NCBI GenBank assembly: GCA_963779805.1
Contig: CAVZZN010000016.1
Span: 501,637-565,636, forward strand
Direction: 5' to 3'
Length of the DNA: 64,000 bases
Origin: CAIWHR01 sp963779805
Lineage (GTDB): Bacteria > Pseudomonadota > Gammaproteobacteria > Burkholderiales > Casimicrobiaceae
The stretch's first letter is position 1; every line of letters begins with the position of its first letter. Shown here piece by piece: positions 10,201-17,958 of this stretch. Both the position numbers and the translations under genes were made by a program. The notes beneath the pieces are model-generated. The model saw only the letters and a list, made by a program, of their open reading frames with translations. It ran no database searches and was not told the origin of the DNA.

Positions 10201-11170
10201 GATTCGATGCCGCCACGCCGTTCACGAGGATGCCCGACGACAGGATGTCGACGCGCGTGAAGGCCGTCGGATCGAAGGTCAGCGACGAACTCGTGCCGTA
10301 GCGGACATACTTGCGGCTGGTCGAGGTCCAGAGGTTCGAGCAGGGGGTGGTACCCCAGCCGGAAGAGTCCTTGGCCGCGCAGAACTGGACCTGCGAAATC
10401 CTGTAGTAGTACGGAGCGCCGTTGTAGGTGATCGGTTTGGTGAATCTGCACGTCTGGCCGCTCGAACAGGTTTGGGTGCTGTTTGGGTAGTTGTAGCCCG
10501 CGGCGACCGCCTGGTAGGTGGTTCCGCTGACGGTTTTCTTGTTGTAGCGGCGGCCGTTGCGGCGACAGTACGATCCGTCGCCGTCCGCCGTGGCCTTCTG
10601 GGCCGTCGTCGGTGCCGAGCCCAGGCACCAGATGGTATCCGGATACCCTGTGAGCAGATTGATCGTCGTTCCGCTGTTCCCGCCCGGATAGCCCGCATAG
10701 GCGTCGTCGTACACCGCGCTCCACGGGCCCGAGCAGGCGGTGTTGGTGCCCTCGCACGGAAGGTCGGTCCCGTCGGCCTTCTTTCCAGGCGTGAAGTCGG
10801 TCGTGGGATCGTAGTAGAGTTGGTTGTAGTCGGCGCTGCGGATCGGCGGATCGTACTTGCTGATCACATAGCCGGAATAAAGCGCCGAGGTCGCCCCACC
10901 ACACTGGTCTTCACGGCAATGGTAGACGGGCGTGAAACCGTCCGGCGGTACGTAGCCGACGTAGTCCGGCAGGAAATCCCAACCCATGCTGCCCGAGTCG
11001 TCCATGGTGAGCATGATGTTCGGCTTCACCGGATTGAGTCCCTGGATCGGGACCTCGGCCAGGGTCGGCGATATCGTGGCGGCGAGGACAGCCATCGGCT
11101 CGAGGAGCAGCATGGCGGCCACGATGGCAGCGCAGAGGTTCCTGCTTGCGGATTGGCGGAGAACGATCAT
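7298..11170 (-). CDS. pilY1: Type IV pilus tip/assembly protein PilY1 (1290 aa)
   Basis: PilY1 caps the type IV pilus, promotes pilus extension and adhesion, and acts with the minor pilins encoded just upstream. The start ATG at 11168-11170 is preceded by AGGAG; the open frame continues upstream but that part is a shadow of pilX. Residues 1-29 are a signal peptide. PNIMLTMDDSGSMGWDFLP near residue 45 resembles a von Willebrand A MIDAS loop (DxSGS). The C-terminal half is the PilC/PilY beta-propeller (VYVGANDGMLHAFNDT, WRTILVGGLGAGGRAIYALD). An EF-hand-like calcium loop, DQNNYVD, is followed by RYIFVGTGKLL. It ends GLVSP, as a complete gene. It is the last gene of the operon, and an IS66 remnant abuts it. 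Confidence 0.95.
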   Translation of the reverse strand: MIVLRQSASRNLCAAIVAAMLLLEPMAVLAATISPTLAEVPIQGLNPVKPNIMLTMDDSGSMGWDFLPDYVGYVPPDGFTPVYHCREDQCGGATSALYSGYVISKYDPPIRSADYNQLYYDPTTDFTPGKKADGTDLPCEGTNTACSGPWSAVYDDAYAGYPGGNSGTTINLLTGYPDTIWCLGSAPTTAQKATADGDGSYCRRNGRRYNKKTVSGTTYQAVAAGYNYPNSTQTCSSGQTCRFTKPITYNGAPYYYRISQVQFCAAKDSSGWGTTPCSNLWTSTSRKYVRYGTSSSLTFDPTAFTRVDILSSGILVNGVAASNPSGRTYAQEMANFAKWYAFYRTRVQAMKGAAGIAFSALDQNSRVGFHTLWENRTLFTNVNDFTTANKTSWFTNLYKVSPTNGTPLPDALWRIGELFSGNLAATGLPGATDPLDPSTGRCQPNYHLMSTDGYWNATLGSTSRGDNDKTVPALPNLPGNTGFTPGSTFPRPYYEGSTATTNSMADLTMYYWIRDLRPSVPNMVKDSVAPWQHLTFYGLTIGARGSISYPDGINAITAGTAKWPPATGAGGLESVDDMWHAAINSRGKYFNADNSRQLAETLVASLADFTDQSGTGTAVGLGGPQLSTSNQYAYETSYEAGLWGDVKKYAIDLTTGVLPVDADGNPINAPVWSAATQLDAQAAVVGTMNGWDTQRRIVTINDSSNNAVPFRRANLSVAQQSSLVAGWSSVPSPPTAQSVLNYLRGDQSNEGPCTACFRIRSHILGDIVYSAAVPVGPPNGPYYDSGAAGSPNPGYNAFKAANASRAPTVYVGANDGMLHAFNDTTTGGGVETWAYIPKALYSGGDPNDSAHAPAPAFQLGALAFRRGGIPAYAHKFYVNATPRVVDVDFKNTKTSTPPQSGNDWRTILVGGLGAGGRAIYALDVTNPVGLPPPASSSDTETTAATKVLWEFTETNLGYVFDPPTLVKTAAYGWVVLVPSGYNNPGGKGFLYVLNPNAGGKSGELLKKIALPGDTGTDTSPTGLSTIRAFTSSRQNPYVLQAYGGDLKGNVWRFDLSNADPSKWKAEKIATLKDASGTVQPITTGVRIEIDQNNYVDRYIFVGTGKLLDQPDLADTSMTNTLYVIKDGTIATPEPAPSTPYSRADLNAVSAISVSGFGAGGAGRGWYQDAIDSSQKINSDVYSDVNVVAYAFSKPGSDPCSAALTSTLYARDLTTGNSALLSSGGAAVASVSIGAGIAGVAMVQADPTASVSTPPVSVQVTTMSGGVQSYNINLGQGTASRHRISWGLVSP

Positions 11171-11205
11171 TGTGGAACTCCTGAGGACTCGAGGCGCCGG
11201 GTGGC

Positions 11206-11847
11206 CTACCTCAACAGCGCCTGCGCGTAGGACACGGTGTTGCGCGGGCCTTCGACTCGAACCGTGACGCGGTAGTACGCGTCGCCAGGCCGGACCAGGC
11301 CGGTGTAGTGCTGCGTTCCTGCGTCGGCGCCAAGGGTGCCGGTGGACACGTTGCAGTTGCTGCGCAGCGCCGGCCCGGTGGTGAGGCACATCCGCTCGAT
11401 GACGTAACAGCTCTTGTTGCTGGCGGCGTCGGCGGCCACCAAGCCGGCAGCGAGGCCCGTGCCGGAGCAGCCGTTGTCGCTCAACAGCAAGTCGGGAATC
11501 TTCGGCACGGCGGTGTTCGCAGCCAGGCAACTGCCCGTGGTGCTGCGAACGCAGGCGTAATAGTTCTGCGCCGGCGCGTGCCGGGTCCGGTCGAGCGTCG
11601 ACGAAGCGTCCCACAACGCGTGAATCGCGCCCTCGATGCCGCGGTCCGCCGCCGATGTGGCTGCCTGCTTCAGCACGAGGTTGGCTGTCGCCGTCGTTGC
11701 CGCATCGGTGGAACGCAGCAGCGCGATGCCGGCAACGGCCATCACCACCATTACCAGCAGGGCAATGAACAGCACGATGCCCTGTTGCCGCTGCAGGCCT
11801 GGTGCGCGACCACCGGTGTGCCGATCCGATGCGAGCCTCGGGCTCAT
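11206..11847 (-). CDS. pilX: Minor pilin assembly protein PilX (213 aa)
   Basis: Minor pseudopilin of the type IV pilus priming complex. The N-terminal PilX_N signature is visible: QRQQGIVLFIALLVMVVMAV, then ALLRSTDAAT. This is a hydrophobic helix following the prepilin-like glycine, but unlike true prepilins it lacks glutamate at +5. The chosen ATG overlaps the pilW stop (ATGA, 11844-11847), indicating translational coupling. An ATG 12 bp upstream is possible. It lies between pilW and pilY1. Confidence 0.9.
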   Translation of the reverse strand: MSPRLASDRHTGGRAPGLQRQQGIVLFIALLVMVVMAVAGIALLRSTDAATTATANLVLKQAATSAADRGIEGAIHALWDASSTLDRTRHAPAQNYYACVRSTTGSCLAANTAVPKIPDLLLSDNGCSGTGLAAGLVAADAASNKSCYVIERMCLTTGPALRSNCNVSTGTLGADAGTQHYTGLVRPGDAYYRVTVRVEGPRNTVSYAQALLR

Positions 11848-12905
11848 GATGCGTTCCATATGGCGTTTCGCAATGGAACGATCGTTTCCAGCACCTTGTA
11901 GCGATAGTGCTGCTCATCGTCCGTGAGCGTCATCGAAAGTGCGCACGGGGACGGCGAACAGAACATCCCCAGCGGACCCGGCGTCACGGCGCCGGTTTCG
12001 TATGTTTCGCTGCGGGTGACGATAGCCACGCGCACTGCCCGGATCTGCTGCCACGTCGCCAACGGCTGAGACGGGAGGTTGGCAGCGGACCAGATCCCTG
12101 TTGCCGGCTGCCACGTGTCCACCGTTCCGTCGCTGTCGGTGTCGAGGCCGTACATCGCCTTCAGGTTGACGACGTCCGCGACCACGGCGGTCGCCTGCTG
12201 CGCGGTGGGAAGCAGACTCTGCGTCGTCAGCGTCGCGTTGGTCGGATCGACCGAATACAGGATTCGACCGAATCGGCCCGGCTGTCCCAGGTTGACCAGC
12301 GACGCGGTGACCGCGCTGTACGTCGCCGACGTATTGTTGCCGGGTGTCGATGTGGGCGTGTGCGAGATCGTCGCGATGCCCGACGTGGGCGAGACGGAGA
12401 TCCCGGCGGAATTGATGGTCGACAGCGTGCAGTTCGTGCCCTGCACGGCGACGATCAGGTCCTTCGTACTGAAGGCGGCCGGTCCCGACACCTGGTACGC
12501 GTCGGGGGGTGAATTGCCCACCACGGCATTGGTCAGAAACGGCGTCGGGGTCGGCAGCGGGCTGCCGCCGTAGAACACCGTCACCGTGTCCGGGTCGTTG
12601 TCGGTGGCGCCCGCGGACACGGTCACCGGAATCGGACGCGCTGCCGCGCAGCCGCTCAACGCCGTGGCCGATGTGGCGATGACGTTTCCGGCCATCGAGA
12701 GATCCTGACCGAGCACGTACAGTCCGTAGATCGCGCTCTGCTGCGCGTCGCTGCCCGCCGTGATCGTACGTTTCCGGCCCTCGCTGACCTGGTAGGCCTG
12801 CAGGATGATCATCACGACCAGCATGCTGATCACGAGGCCGACCATCACCTCGACGATGCCGAATCCGCCCTCGTTCGACGACCTTGGCGAAGCGCGCGCG
12901 CTCAC
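11844..12905 (-). CDS. pilW: Prepilin-type minor pilin PilW (353 aa)
   Basis: Type IV minor pilin. Its class III signal is GGFGIVEVMVGLVISMLVVM: cleavage after glycine, Glu at +5, then the hydrophobic assembly helix. The C-terminal domain is long, as is usual for PilW. The start is GTG, overlapping the pilV stop as GTGA (12902-12905); the stop overlaps pilX. This chain of 4-bp overlaps shows a single polycistronic message. Confidence 0.92.
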   Translation of the reverse strand: MSARASPRSSNEGGFGIVEVMVGLVISMLVVMIILQAYQVSEGRKRTITAGSDAQQSAIYGLYVLGQDLSMAGNVIATSATALSGCAAARPIPVTVSAGATDNDPDTVTVFYGGSPLPTPTPFLTNAVVGNSPPDAYQVSGPAAFSTKDLIVAVQGTNCTLSTINSAGISVSPTSGIATISHTPTSTPGNNTSATYSAVTASLVNLGQPGRFGRILYSVDPTNATLTTQSLLPTAQQATAVVADVVNLKAMYGLDTDSDGTVDTWQPATGIWSAANLPSQPLATWQQIRAVRVAIVTRSETYETGAVTPGPLGMFCSPSPCALSMTLTDDEQHYRYKVLETIVPLRNAIWNAS

Positions 12906-13354
12906 GTGTTCTTTCCTATCTGTGCCGAGATCAGGTACGTGTGCGGCGTCGACTCACCGGGAGCCTGCCAGAAGACGGTGACGACGACGGTGCGGCTCTG
13001 CGACGACAGTCCCGGCTGGGAGAGGTCGATCCGGGGTGCGTTGTTGCCGGTCGCGTACGGAAGCAGGCTCGCCACCTGGCTCTGCCAGGCCGTCAGCTGC
13101 GTGCCGCCAGAGCCGAAGCTCGCGTCCAGATTGGCGGCAGCCGTCCCCCACATTTCGGCGATGACCGCGTTGGCCAGATTGGCGGCTTCGGCCCGATAAC
13201 GCGCGTCGTTGGTCGCGCGGACGGACTTGGAGGCGAGGTCGACGAGGCCGAGGATGCCGAATGCGAAGACGAGGATCGCGAAGAGCACCTCCAGCAGATA
13301 GCTTCCCTTCTGCCGGGCACGAGAGCGTTTCACCTGAGCAAGACTCCCACTCAT
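12902..13354 (-). CDS. pilV: Prepilin-type minor pilin PilV (150 aa)
   Basis: Minor pilin with prepilin motif QKGSYLLEVLFAILVFAFGI: cleavage after Gly, Glu at +5. The start ATG at 13352-13354 lies 1 bp past the fimT stop. The open frame extends 24 codons further into fimT, but that extension is a shadow. Residue pattern 'ANLANAVIAEMW' is typical of the family. Operates with FimT, PilW, PilX and PilE in the pilus priming complex. Confidence 0.9.
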   Translation of the reverse strand: MSGSLAQVKRSRARQKGSYLLEVLFAILVFAFGILGLVDLASKSVRATNDARYRAEAANLANAVIAEMWGTAAANLDASFGSGGTQLTAWQSQVASLLPYATGNNAPRIDLSQPGLSSQSRTVVVTVFWQAPGESTPHTYLISAQIGKNT

Positions 13355-13355
13355 T

Positions 13356-13916
13356 TCAACAAGCCTTCGGGTTGGGCGGAACCTGCCCCGCGAGGGCCGG
13401 ATCCGGGTCGCACATCCGGATGCCATGCACGTCGTCGACGTAGACGCGCAGCGTGCGGGCCTCGCCGGCGACTATCGAGCCGACATCGAGCCGCTGCAGA
13501 TTCGGCGTCGCCAACGGGGAGGGAGAAATGATTCGCCCCAGGCCGTTGAACGTAACCGAAATCGCGCCTCCGGGCGTTGTCGCCACCTTCGCATTTCGTC
13601 CCGCCTCCAGCTTGGAGTACTGCTGGATGGGCGGCTGGATCAGCGAGGTTGTCGTCAAGCTGAATGCGTTGATGGCCCAGCTGGGGTCGCCGCCGCCGGC
13701 GATGAACGTAAAGGTGATCGGCACGTTGCGGTGGGTGGCTTCCGCACGGGCCGTGCGCAGGCCGTTGGCGATGGATTCGGCCGTCGAGCGGATCTCGCTG
13801 TTGCGCAGGAAGGTGGTGAATGAAGGTGCTGCCTGCATCATCAGCAGCACGGCGATCCCGATCGCGATCATCAGTTCGATCAGGGTGAAACCGCGGGAGA
13901 ACGATGGCGTGCGCAT
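13356..13916 (-). CDS. fimT: GspH/FimT family pseudopilin (186 aa)
   Basis: Minor pilin FimT/GspH. The prepilin signal is SRGFTLIELMIAIGIAVLLM, with Glu at +5, followed by 'AESIANGLRTARAEATHRNV', a classic GspH-domain helix. The C-terminus is a beta-rich domain ending near NPKAC. ATG at 13914-13916 is chosen because it lies 1 bp from the pilE stop; an upstream in-frame start would overlap pilE. Homologues help pilus biogenesis, and in some species DNA uptake. Confidence 0.9.
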   Translation of the reverse strand: MRTPSFSRGFTLIELMIAIGIAVLLMMQAAPSFTTFLRNSEIRSTAESIANGLRTARAEATHRNVPITFTFIAGGGDPSWAINAFSLTTTSLIQPPIQQYSKLEAGRNAKVATTPGGAISVTFNGLGRIISPSPLATPNLQRLDVGSIVAGEARTLRVYVDDVHGIRMCDPDPALAGQVPPNPKAC

Positions 13917-13917
13917 C

Positions 13918-14469
13918 TCAGCAGCTCCCGTTCTTGCGCATGACCCAGCAGGTGCTGGAGCCGCCTGCACCCGACCAGCCGCTAGGCAGGCCCGTCGTCC
14001 GGCGGTTGTTGCTTTCGTCGATCGTGTAGACGAAGCCGCCCATGCCCCTGCTGGAGTTGCCGGTGGCGGTCACCGTGTACGTGCTTGCGGTCAGGATGCA
14101 GCTGTAGGTGAAGTTGCTGCTGCCGCTCGTTGCCGGCAGATAGATCTGTCCCGCCGGTGCGGCGTCCGCCGCGAACGCGACGCACGACGTGGGGTACTGC
14201 CGGTTGTCGGCAAAGTACTGTTCCAGGCGCACGCGCATGTCGGTCAGGCTGGACGTGGCCTCGACGATCTTGCTGCGCGTGACGTACTCGGTGTAATTGG
14301 GCACCGCAATCGAGGCGAGGATCGCAATCACTGCCACGGTGATCATCAGCTCCATCAGGGTGAATCCGCGTTCGCGCCGCCACGCGCCGGAACGAGGGGG
14401 CGGCGCTTTTGTCGCCGCGCGAGGAAGTTCCGATCGCTCGCGCGGTCCTGTGAAACTCGTCAACGTCAT
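13918..14469 (-). CDS. pilE: Type IV pilin, PilE-like (183 aa)
   Basis: First gene of the pilin operon. ERGFTLMELMITVAVIAILA is a canonical type IV prepilin cleavage site and helix (Glu +5), followed by IAVPNYTEYVTRSKIVEATS and LTDMRVRLEQYFADNRQYP. The C-terminal cysteine pair (STCWVMRKNGSC) could close the D-loop. The leader before the cleavage site is unusually long (34 residues); I see no better start in frame, so the true start is uncertain. In betaproteobacteria this position usually encodes a minor PilE rather than the major pilin PilA. A sigma-54 promoter lies about 125 bp upstream. Confidence 0.9.
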   Translation of the reverse strand: MTLTSFTGPRERSELPRAATKAPPPRSGAWRRERGFTLMELMITVAVIAILASIAVPNYTEYVTRSKIVEATSSLTDMRVRLEQYFADNRQYPTSCVAFAADAAPAGQIYLPATSGSSNFTYSCILTASTYTVTATGNSSRGMGGFVYTIDESNNRRTTGLPSGWSGAGGSSTCWVMRKNGSC

Positions 14470-14592
14470 CGCTGTTCTCGCTGTTCGCCTTCGTCGGGTT
14501 CGTGTCGCACAGCGGGCATTGCGCTGTGGCCAACAGAACGTTGGGCGTCACGCGCAGTGGATGCACCTGCCTCCGCTGGACACTGCCGAAGC

Positions 14593-14607
14593 GCAATTGA
14601 CGTGCCA
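14593..14607 (-). promoter_or_regulatory. Sigma-54 (-24/-12) promoter of the pilE-pilY1 operon
   Basis: On the minus strand the sequence is TGGCACGTCAATTGC, a match to the sigma-54 consensus TGGCACG-N4-TTGC. The invariant GG and GC are 10 nt apart as required. Transcription would start near 14581, giving a leader of about 110 nt before pilE. Pilin genes are known sigma-54/PilSR targets in Pseudomonas and relatives. No pilS or pilR is in the window. Confidence 0.8.
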
Positions 14608-14609
14608 CG

Positions 14610-15190
14610 GCTCGTGGATACAGCGGCGATCACTGCCGAGTGGTCGGATCGCGAGACCAAGTGGTGGCGGTCCGCCGCTGAAGCTCAGGAGGAGTCCGCG
14701 GGCGGGCGGACGGCGTCGCCGTGCTACTGCCCCCGCGGTGACAGAAAGTGTCGGGTTCGAGCGCGGAGGGCCATCGGCGCGAGCACGATTCCGAGCAAAT
14801 TGTTCACTACGAGGTGTGCGGCGGAATCGGCGCGGCATCCCACGCGACGGGCGAAGTGGCGCTTAGCGATCTTCGAGACGTCGCGTGTTCGCGGCCCGGC
14901 CGCGTGACCGTCCCGATTGGCGGCATCGCTCACGGAATCGCGCATGGGTAGCGTGAATGCAGGGATCGTGCCGGTCGGGTACGCGCGGGATGCGACAATA
15001 CCCGGTCGTCCACTTCCACTTCCGCCGGCGTGCGCCGTCAGCACCGTCGCACGATCCGGATCCGCTCCCGTGCCGCATTCCCGTTCCGCTCCCGTTGCCC
15101 CAGCCCGAGACGCGCTCTCGCACGGCGACTCTGCAGGCGTGGCGCGGCTGGAACACGACGGTCCGCTCGCAGGACCAGCGGCCGTAACGG
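14610..15190. other. Non-coding region between pilE and queA
   Basis: About 580 bp with no gene I can support. Open frames on both strands are low-complexity Arg/Ser/Gly/Ala translations without family features. The stretch must hold the queA promoter; no clear -35/-10 pair is seen. Confidence 0.5.
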
Positions 15191-15192
15191 CG

Positions 15193-16317
15193 GTGCGACC
15201 CGGCGGTCCGCACACGGGGTCCCCCGACGCGGGGCGCCACTTACGCACGTCGGACTTCGACTTCGAGCTGCCGCCCGAGCTGATCGCGCAGCATCCCGCG
15301 CCGGTGCGCTCGGGCAGCCGCCTGCTGCATGTGACCGCCGACGCGCTGCACGATCTCGCCTTCTCGAACCTGCCGGACCTGCTCGACGCGAACGATCTTC
15401 TCGTCCTCAACGACACGCGGGTGGTGAAGTCGCGCCTGATCGGACGCAAGCCATCCGGCGGTCGCGTCGAGCTCCTGCTCGAGCGCGTGCTCGCGCCGGA
15501 CCGCGGGCGCTTCCAGCTGCGCGCCAGTCATCCGCCGCGCGCCGGAGGCGTCGTCGAATTGCCGGGCGACGTGCGGGCCACGGTGCTCGCGCGCGACGGC
15601 CGCTTCGTGGATCTCGCGTTCAAAGGCGTGGCCTCGCTCACCGCGTATCTTCAAGGGCACGCAAGTACGCCGTTGCCGCCGTACATCGCGCACGCCGCCG
15701 CGGCCGAGGACGACGAGCGCTACCAGACGGTGTACGCGCGCGAGCCCGGCGCGGTGGCGGCGCCGACGGCAGGGTTGCACTTCGACGAGGCCACGCTCGC
15801 CGTGCTCGACCGCAAGGGCGTGCAGCGCGCGTGGGTCACGCTGCACGTGGGCTCCGGGACGTTCCAGCCGGTCGCGACCGAAGATCCTTTCGAGCATCGG
15901 ATGCACGCGGAATGGTTCCGCATTCCCGCGCGCACCGCGGCGGCGGTCGCCGGCGTGCGCGCGCGTGGCGGCCGCGTGGTCGCCGTGGGCACGACGTCGT
16001 TGCGCGCGCTCGAGGCCGCCGCCGACGAGAACGGCGAGGTCCGCAGCGGCGAAGCGGAGACGGCGCTCTTCATCACGCCGGGATATCGCTTCCGCGTGAT
16101 CGATCGCCTGCTCACCAACTTTCACCTCCCGCGCTCGACGCTGCTCATGCTGGTGTCGGCCTTCGCGGGCTGCGAGCGCATCCGCAGCGCTTACGCGCAT
16201 GCGATCGCGCAGCGCTATCGCTTCTTCAGCTACGGCGACGCGATGCTGCTCGAACGCCCGCCGACGTCACCCCATGGTCCCGAACAATTGTTCGGGACAA
16301 CGCGGGCCCGGGCGTGA
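15193..16317 (+). CDS. queA: tRNA preQ1(34) S-adenosylmethionine ribosyltransferase-isomerase QueA
   Basis: Transfers and isomerises the ribosyl part of S-adenosylmethionine onto preQ1-tRNA to give epoxyqueuosine, acting after Tgt. Family motifs are DFDFELPPELIAQHPAPVR, LLVLNDTRVVKSRLIG, GAVAAPTAGLHFDE and VGTTSLRALEAAA, then LLTNFHLPRSTLLMLVSAFA. The usual start 'M(R)TSDFDF' is here TTA-CGC-ACG (15241), with no start codon. The nearest in-frame start is GTG at 15193, giving 374 residues with 16 extra at the N-terminus; a sequencing error at 15241 is equally possible. The protein also has a tail of about 19 residues after YGDAMLLER, created by a palindrome. The stop overlaps tgt (GTGA). Confidence 0.9.
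   Translation: MRPGGPHTGSPDAGRHLRTSDFDFELPPELIAQHPAPVRSGSRLLHVTADALHDLAFSNLPDLLDANDLLVLNDTRVVKSRLIGRKPSGGRVELLLERVLAPDRGRFQLRASHPPRAGGVVELPGDVRATVLARDGRFVDLAFKGVASLTAYLQGHASTPLPPYIAHAAAAEDDERYQTVYAREPGAVAAPTAGLHFDEATLAVLDRKGVQRAWVTLHVGSGTFQPVATEDPFEHRMHAEWFRIPARTAAAVAGVRARGGRVVAVGTTSLRALEAAADENGEVRSGEAETALFITPGYRFRVIDRLLTNFHLPRSTLLMLVSAFAGCERIRSAYAHAIAQRYRFFSYGDAMLLERPPTSPHGPEQLFGTTRARA
16277..16298. repeat. 22-bp perfect palindrome at the end of queA
   Basis: GTCCCGAACAA followed by its exact reverse complement TTGTTCGGGAC. It lies in the last codons of queA, 16 bp before the tgt start, and encodes the atypical GPEQLFGT tail. In RNA it would form an 11-bp stem with no loop or, more likely, a shorter stem with a 4-nt loop. 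No second copy was seen in the window. Confidence 0.8.
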
Positions 16318-17432
16318 CCGCGCGCTTCACGCTCCTCGCCACCGCCGGTGCCGCGCGCCGCGGCCGGCTCGAGCTCGACCACGGCATCGTGGAGACCCCG
16401 GTGTTCATGCCCGTGGGCACCTACGGCACGGTGAAGGCCATGGCGCCGAACGAGCTCGAGGACATCGGCACGCAGATCCTCCTCGGCAATACGTTCCACC
16501 TGTGGCTGCGCCCCGGTCCGGAGATCATCGCCGCGCACGGCGGCCTGCATCGCTTCATGGGCTGGAACGGGCCGATCCTCACCGACTCGGGCGGCTTCCA
16601 GGTCTGGAGCCTCGGCGCGTTGCGCAAGGTGCGCGAGGACGGCGTCGCGTTCGCATCGCCGGTGAACGGCGACAAGCTCCTGCTCACCCCCGAGGTGTCC
16701 ATGCAGATCCAGCGCGCGCTCGGCTCCGACGTGGTGATGGTCTTCGACGAGTGCACGCCGTATCCCGCCACCCACGACGAGGCGGCAGCCTCGATGCAGC
16801 TCTCGCTGCGCTGGGCGAAGCGCTCGCGCGATGCGTTCGATGCATTGCAAGACCGCAATGCGCTGTTCGGCATCGTGCAGGGCGGGATGTACGAGGACCT
16901 GCGCGATGCGTCCCTCGCCGGCCTCGTCGACATCGGGTTCGACGGCTACGCGGTGGGCGGACTCTCCGTCGGCGAGCCCAAGGAGGAGATGATGCGGGTG
17001 CTCGAGCACATCGCGCCGCGCCTCCCCGCGGACCGGCCGCGCTACCTCATGGGCGTGGGCACGCCGGAAGACATCGTGGCGGGCGTGCTCGCCGGCATCG
17101 ACATGTTCGATTGCGTGCTGCCCACCCGCAACGCCCGCAACGGCTGGCTCTTCACCCGCTACGGCGACATCAAGATCCGCAACGCCCGCCATCGCACCGA
17201 GCTCGTGCCGCTGGACGAGACCTGCCCCTGCTACACCTGCCGGCATTTCACGCGGGCCTACCTGCACCACCTGCAGCGCGTGAACGAGATCCTCGGCGCA
17301 CGCCTCAACACCATCCACAACCTGCACTACTACCTCGCGCTGACCGCCGAGCTGCGCGCGGCGATCACCGACGGGACCCTCCCGGACATGCTGACGCGCT
17401 TCCGGCGAGACCGCGCCCGCGTGGTAGAATAA
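16314..17432 (+). CDS. tgt: tRNA-guanine transglycosylase Tgt (372 aa)
   Basis: Exchanges guanine-34 for preQ1 in tRNAs with GUN anticodons, the step before QueA. GTG start at 16314 overlaps the queA stop. Signatures: TPVFMPVGTYGTVKAM, LGNTFHLWLRPG, LTDSGGFQVWSLG (active-site Asp), FGIVQGGMYEDLR, VGGLSVGEP, MFDCVLPTRNARNGWLFT (nucleophile Asp). The zinc site is CPCYTCRHFTRAYLHH. Length fits the family (about 375). Confidence 0.97.
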   Translation: MTARFTLLATAGAARRGRLELDHGIVETPVFMPVGTYGTVKAMAPNELEDIGTQILLGNTFHLWLRPGPEIIAAHGGLHRFMGWNGPILTDSGGFQVWSLGALRKVREDGVAFASPVNGDKLLLTPEVSMQIQRALGSDVVMVFDECTPYPATHDEAAASMQLSLRWAKRSRDAFDALQDRNALFGIVQGGMYEDLRDASLAGLVDIGFDGYAVGGLSVGEPKEEMMRVLEHIAPRLPADRPRYLMGVGTPEDIVAGVLAGIDMFDCVLPTRNARNGWLFTRYGDIKIRNARHRTELVPLDETCPCYTCRHFTRAYLHHLQRVNEILGARLNTIHNLHYYLALTAELRAAITDGTLPDMLTRFRRDRARVVE

Positions 17433-17568
17433 TCAGTTGCTTTGCGGTGTCATCGAACGCCCCGCGGAGCGAGGCGGCGTACCCGGTTCCGTGCTTCGGC
17501 GCGGCAGGTCGCCGCGTGAAGCGCACCCGCCACGACCCACCCGCTAGCCTGCCCCCGAAGGAGCTAAC

Positions 17569-17901
17569 GTGCTGCTCGATTTCATCCCACCCGCGTATGC
17601 GCAAGCCGCGCCGACCTCGCCCGGCGGCGACTTCATGGCGTTCCTGCCGATGATCGCCATCTTCGTCGTGTTCTATTTCCTGCTCATCCGGCCGCAGCAG
17701 AAGAAGGCGAAGGAAACCCGCGCCATGCTGGAAGCGCTGCAGAAGGGCGACGAGGTGGTTACCTCCGGCGGCGTCGTCGGCCGCATCGCCAAGCTGAACG
17801 AGCAATACGCCGTGGTCGAGATCGCCCCCAACATCGAGATCAACGTGCAGCGCGGCGCCATCTCGCAATTGCTGCCCAAGGGCACGATCAAGTCGCTCTA
17901 G
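17569..17901 (+). CDS. yajC: Preprotein translocase subunit YajC (110 aa)
   Basis: Small single-pass inner-membrane partner of SecDF. One membrane helix (residues about 22-42, FLPMIAIFVVFYFLLIRPQQ) is followed by KKAKETRAMLEALQKGDEVV and TSGGVVGRIAKL, the YajC signature. A GAAGGAGCT ribosome site precedes ATG at 17569. The 137-bp gap after tgt and 57-bp gap before secD fit one transcript. Confidence 0.96.
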   Translation: MLLDFIPPAYAQAAPTSPGGDFMAFLPMIAIFVVFYFLLIRPQQKKAKETRAMLEALQKGDEVVTSGGVVGRIAKLNEQYAVVEIAPNIEINVQRGAISQLLPKGTIKSL

Positions 17902-17958
17902 AGCGTTCCCGACGCCACGCAGCGAGAGACTGCGCGTCACCCCTGCTAACGGCCCCCC

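Noticed and set aside
11171..11917. N-terminal extension of PilY1 by 249 codons
   Set aside because: That part is a frame shadow of pilX; a signal peptide and ribosome site mark the true start at 11170.
14724..15449. Minus-strand open frame between pilE and queA
   Set aside because: Arg/Ser-rich, overlaps the conserved start of queA and has no family signal.
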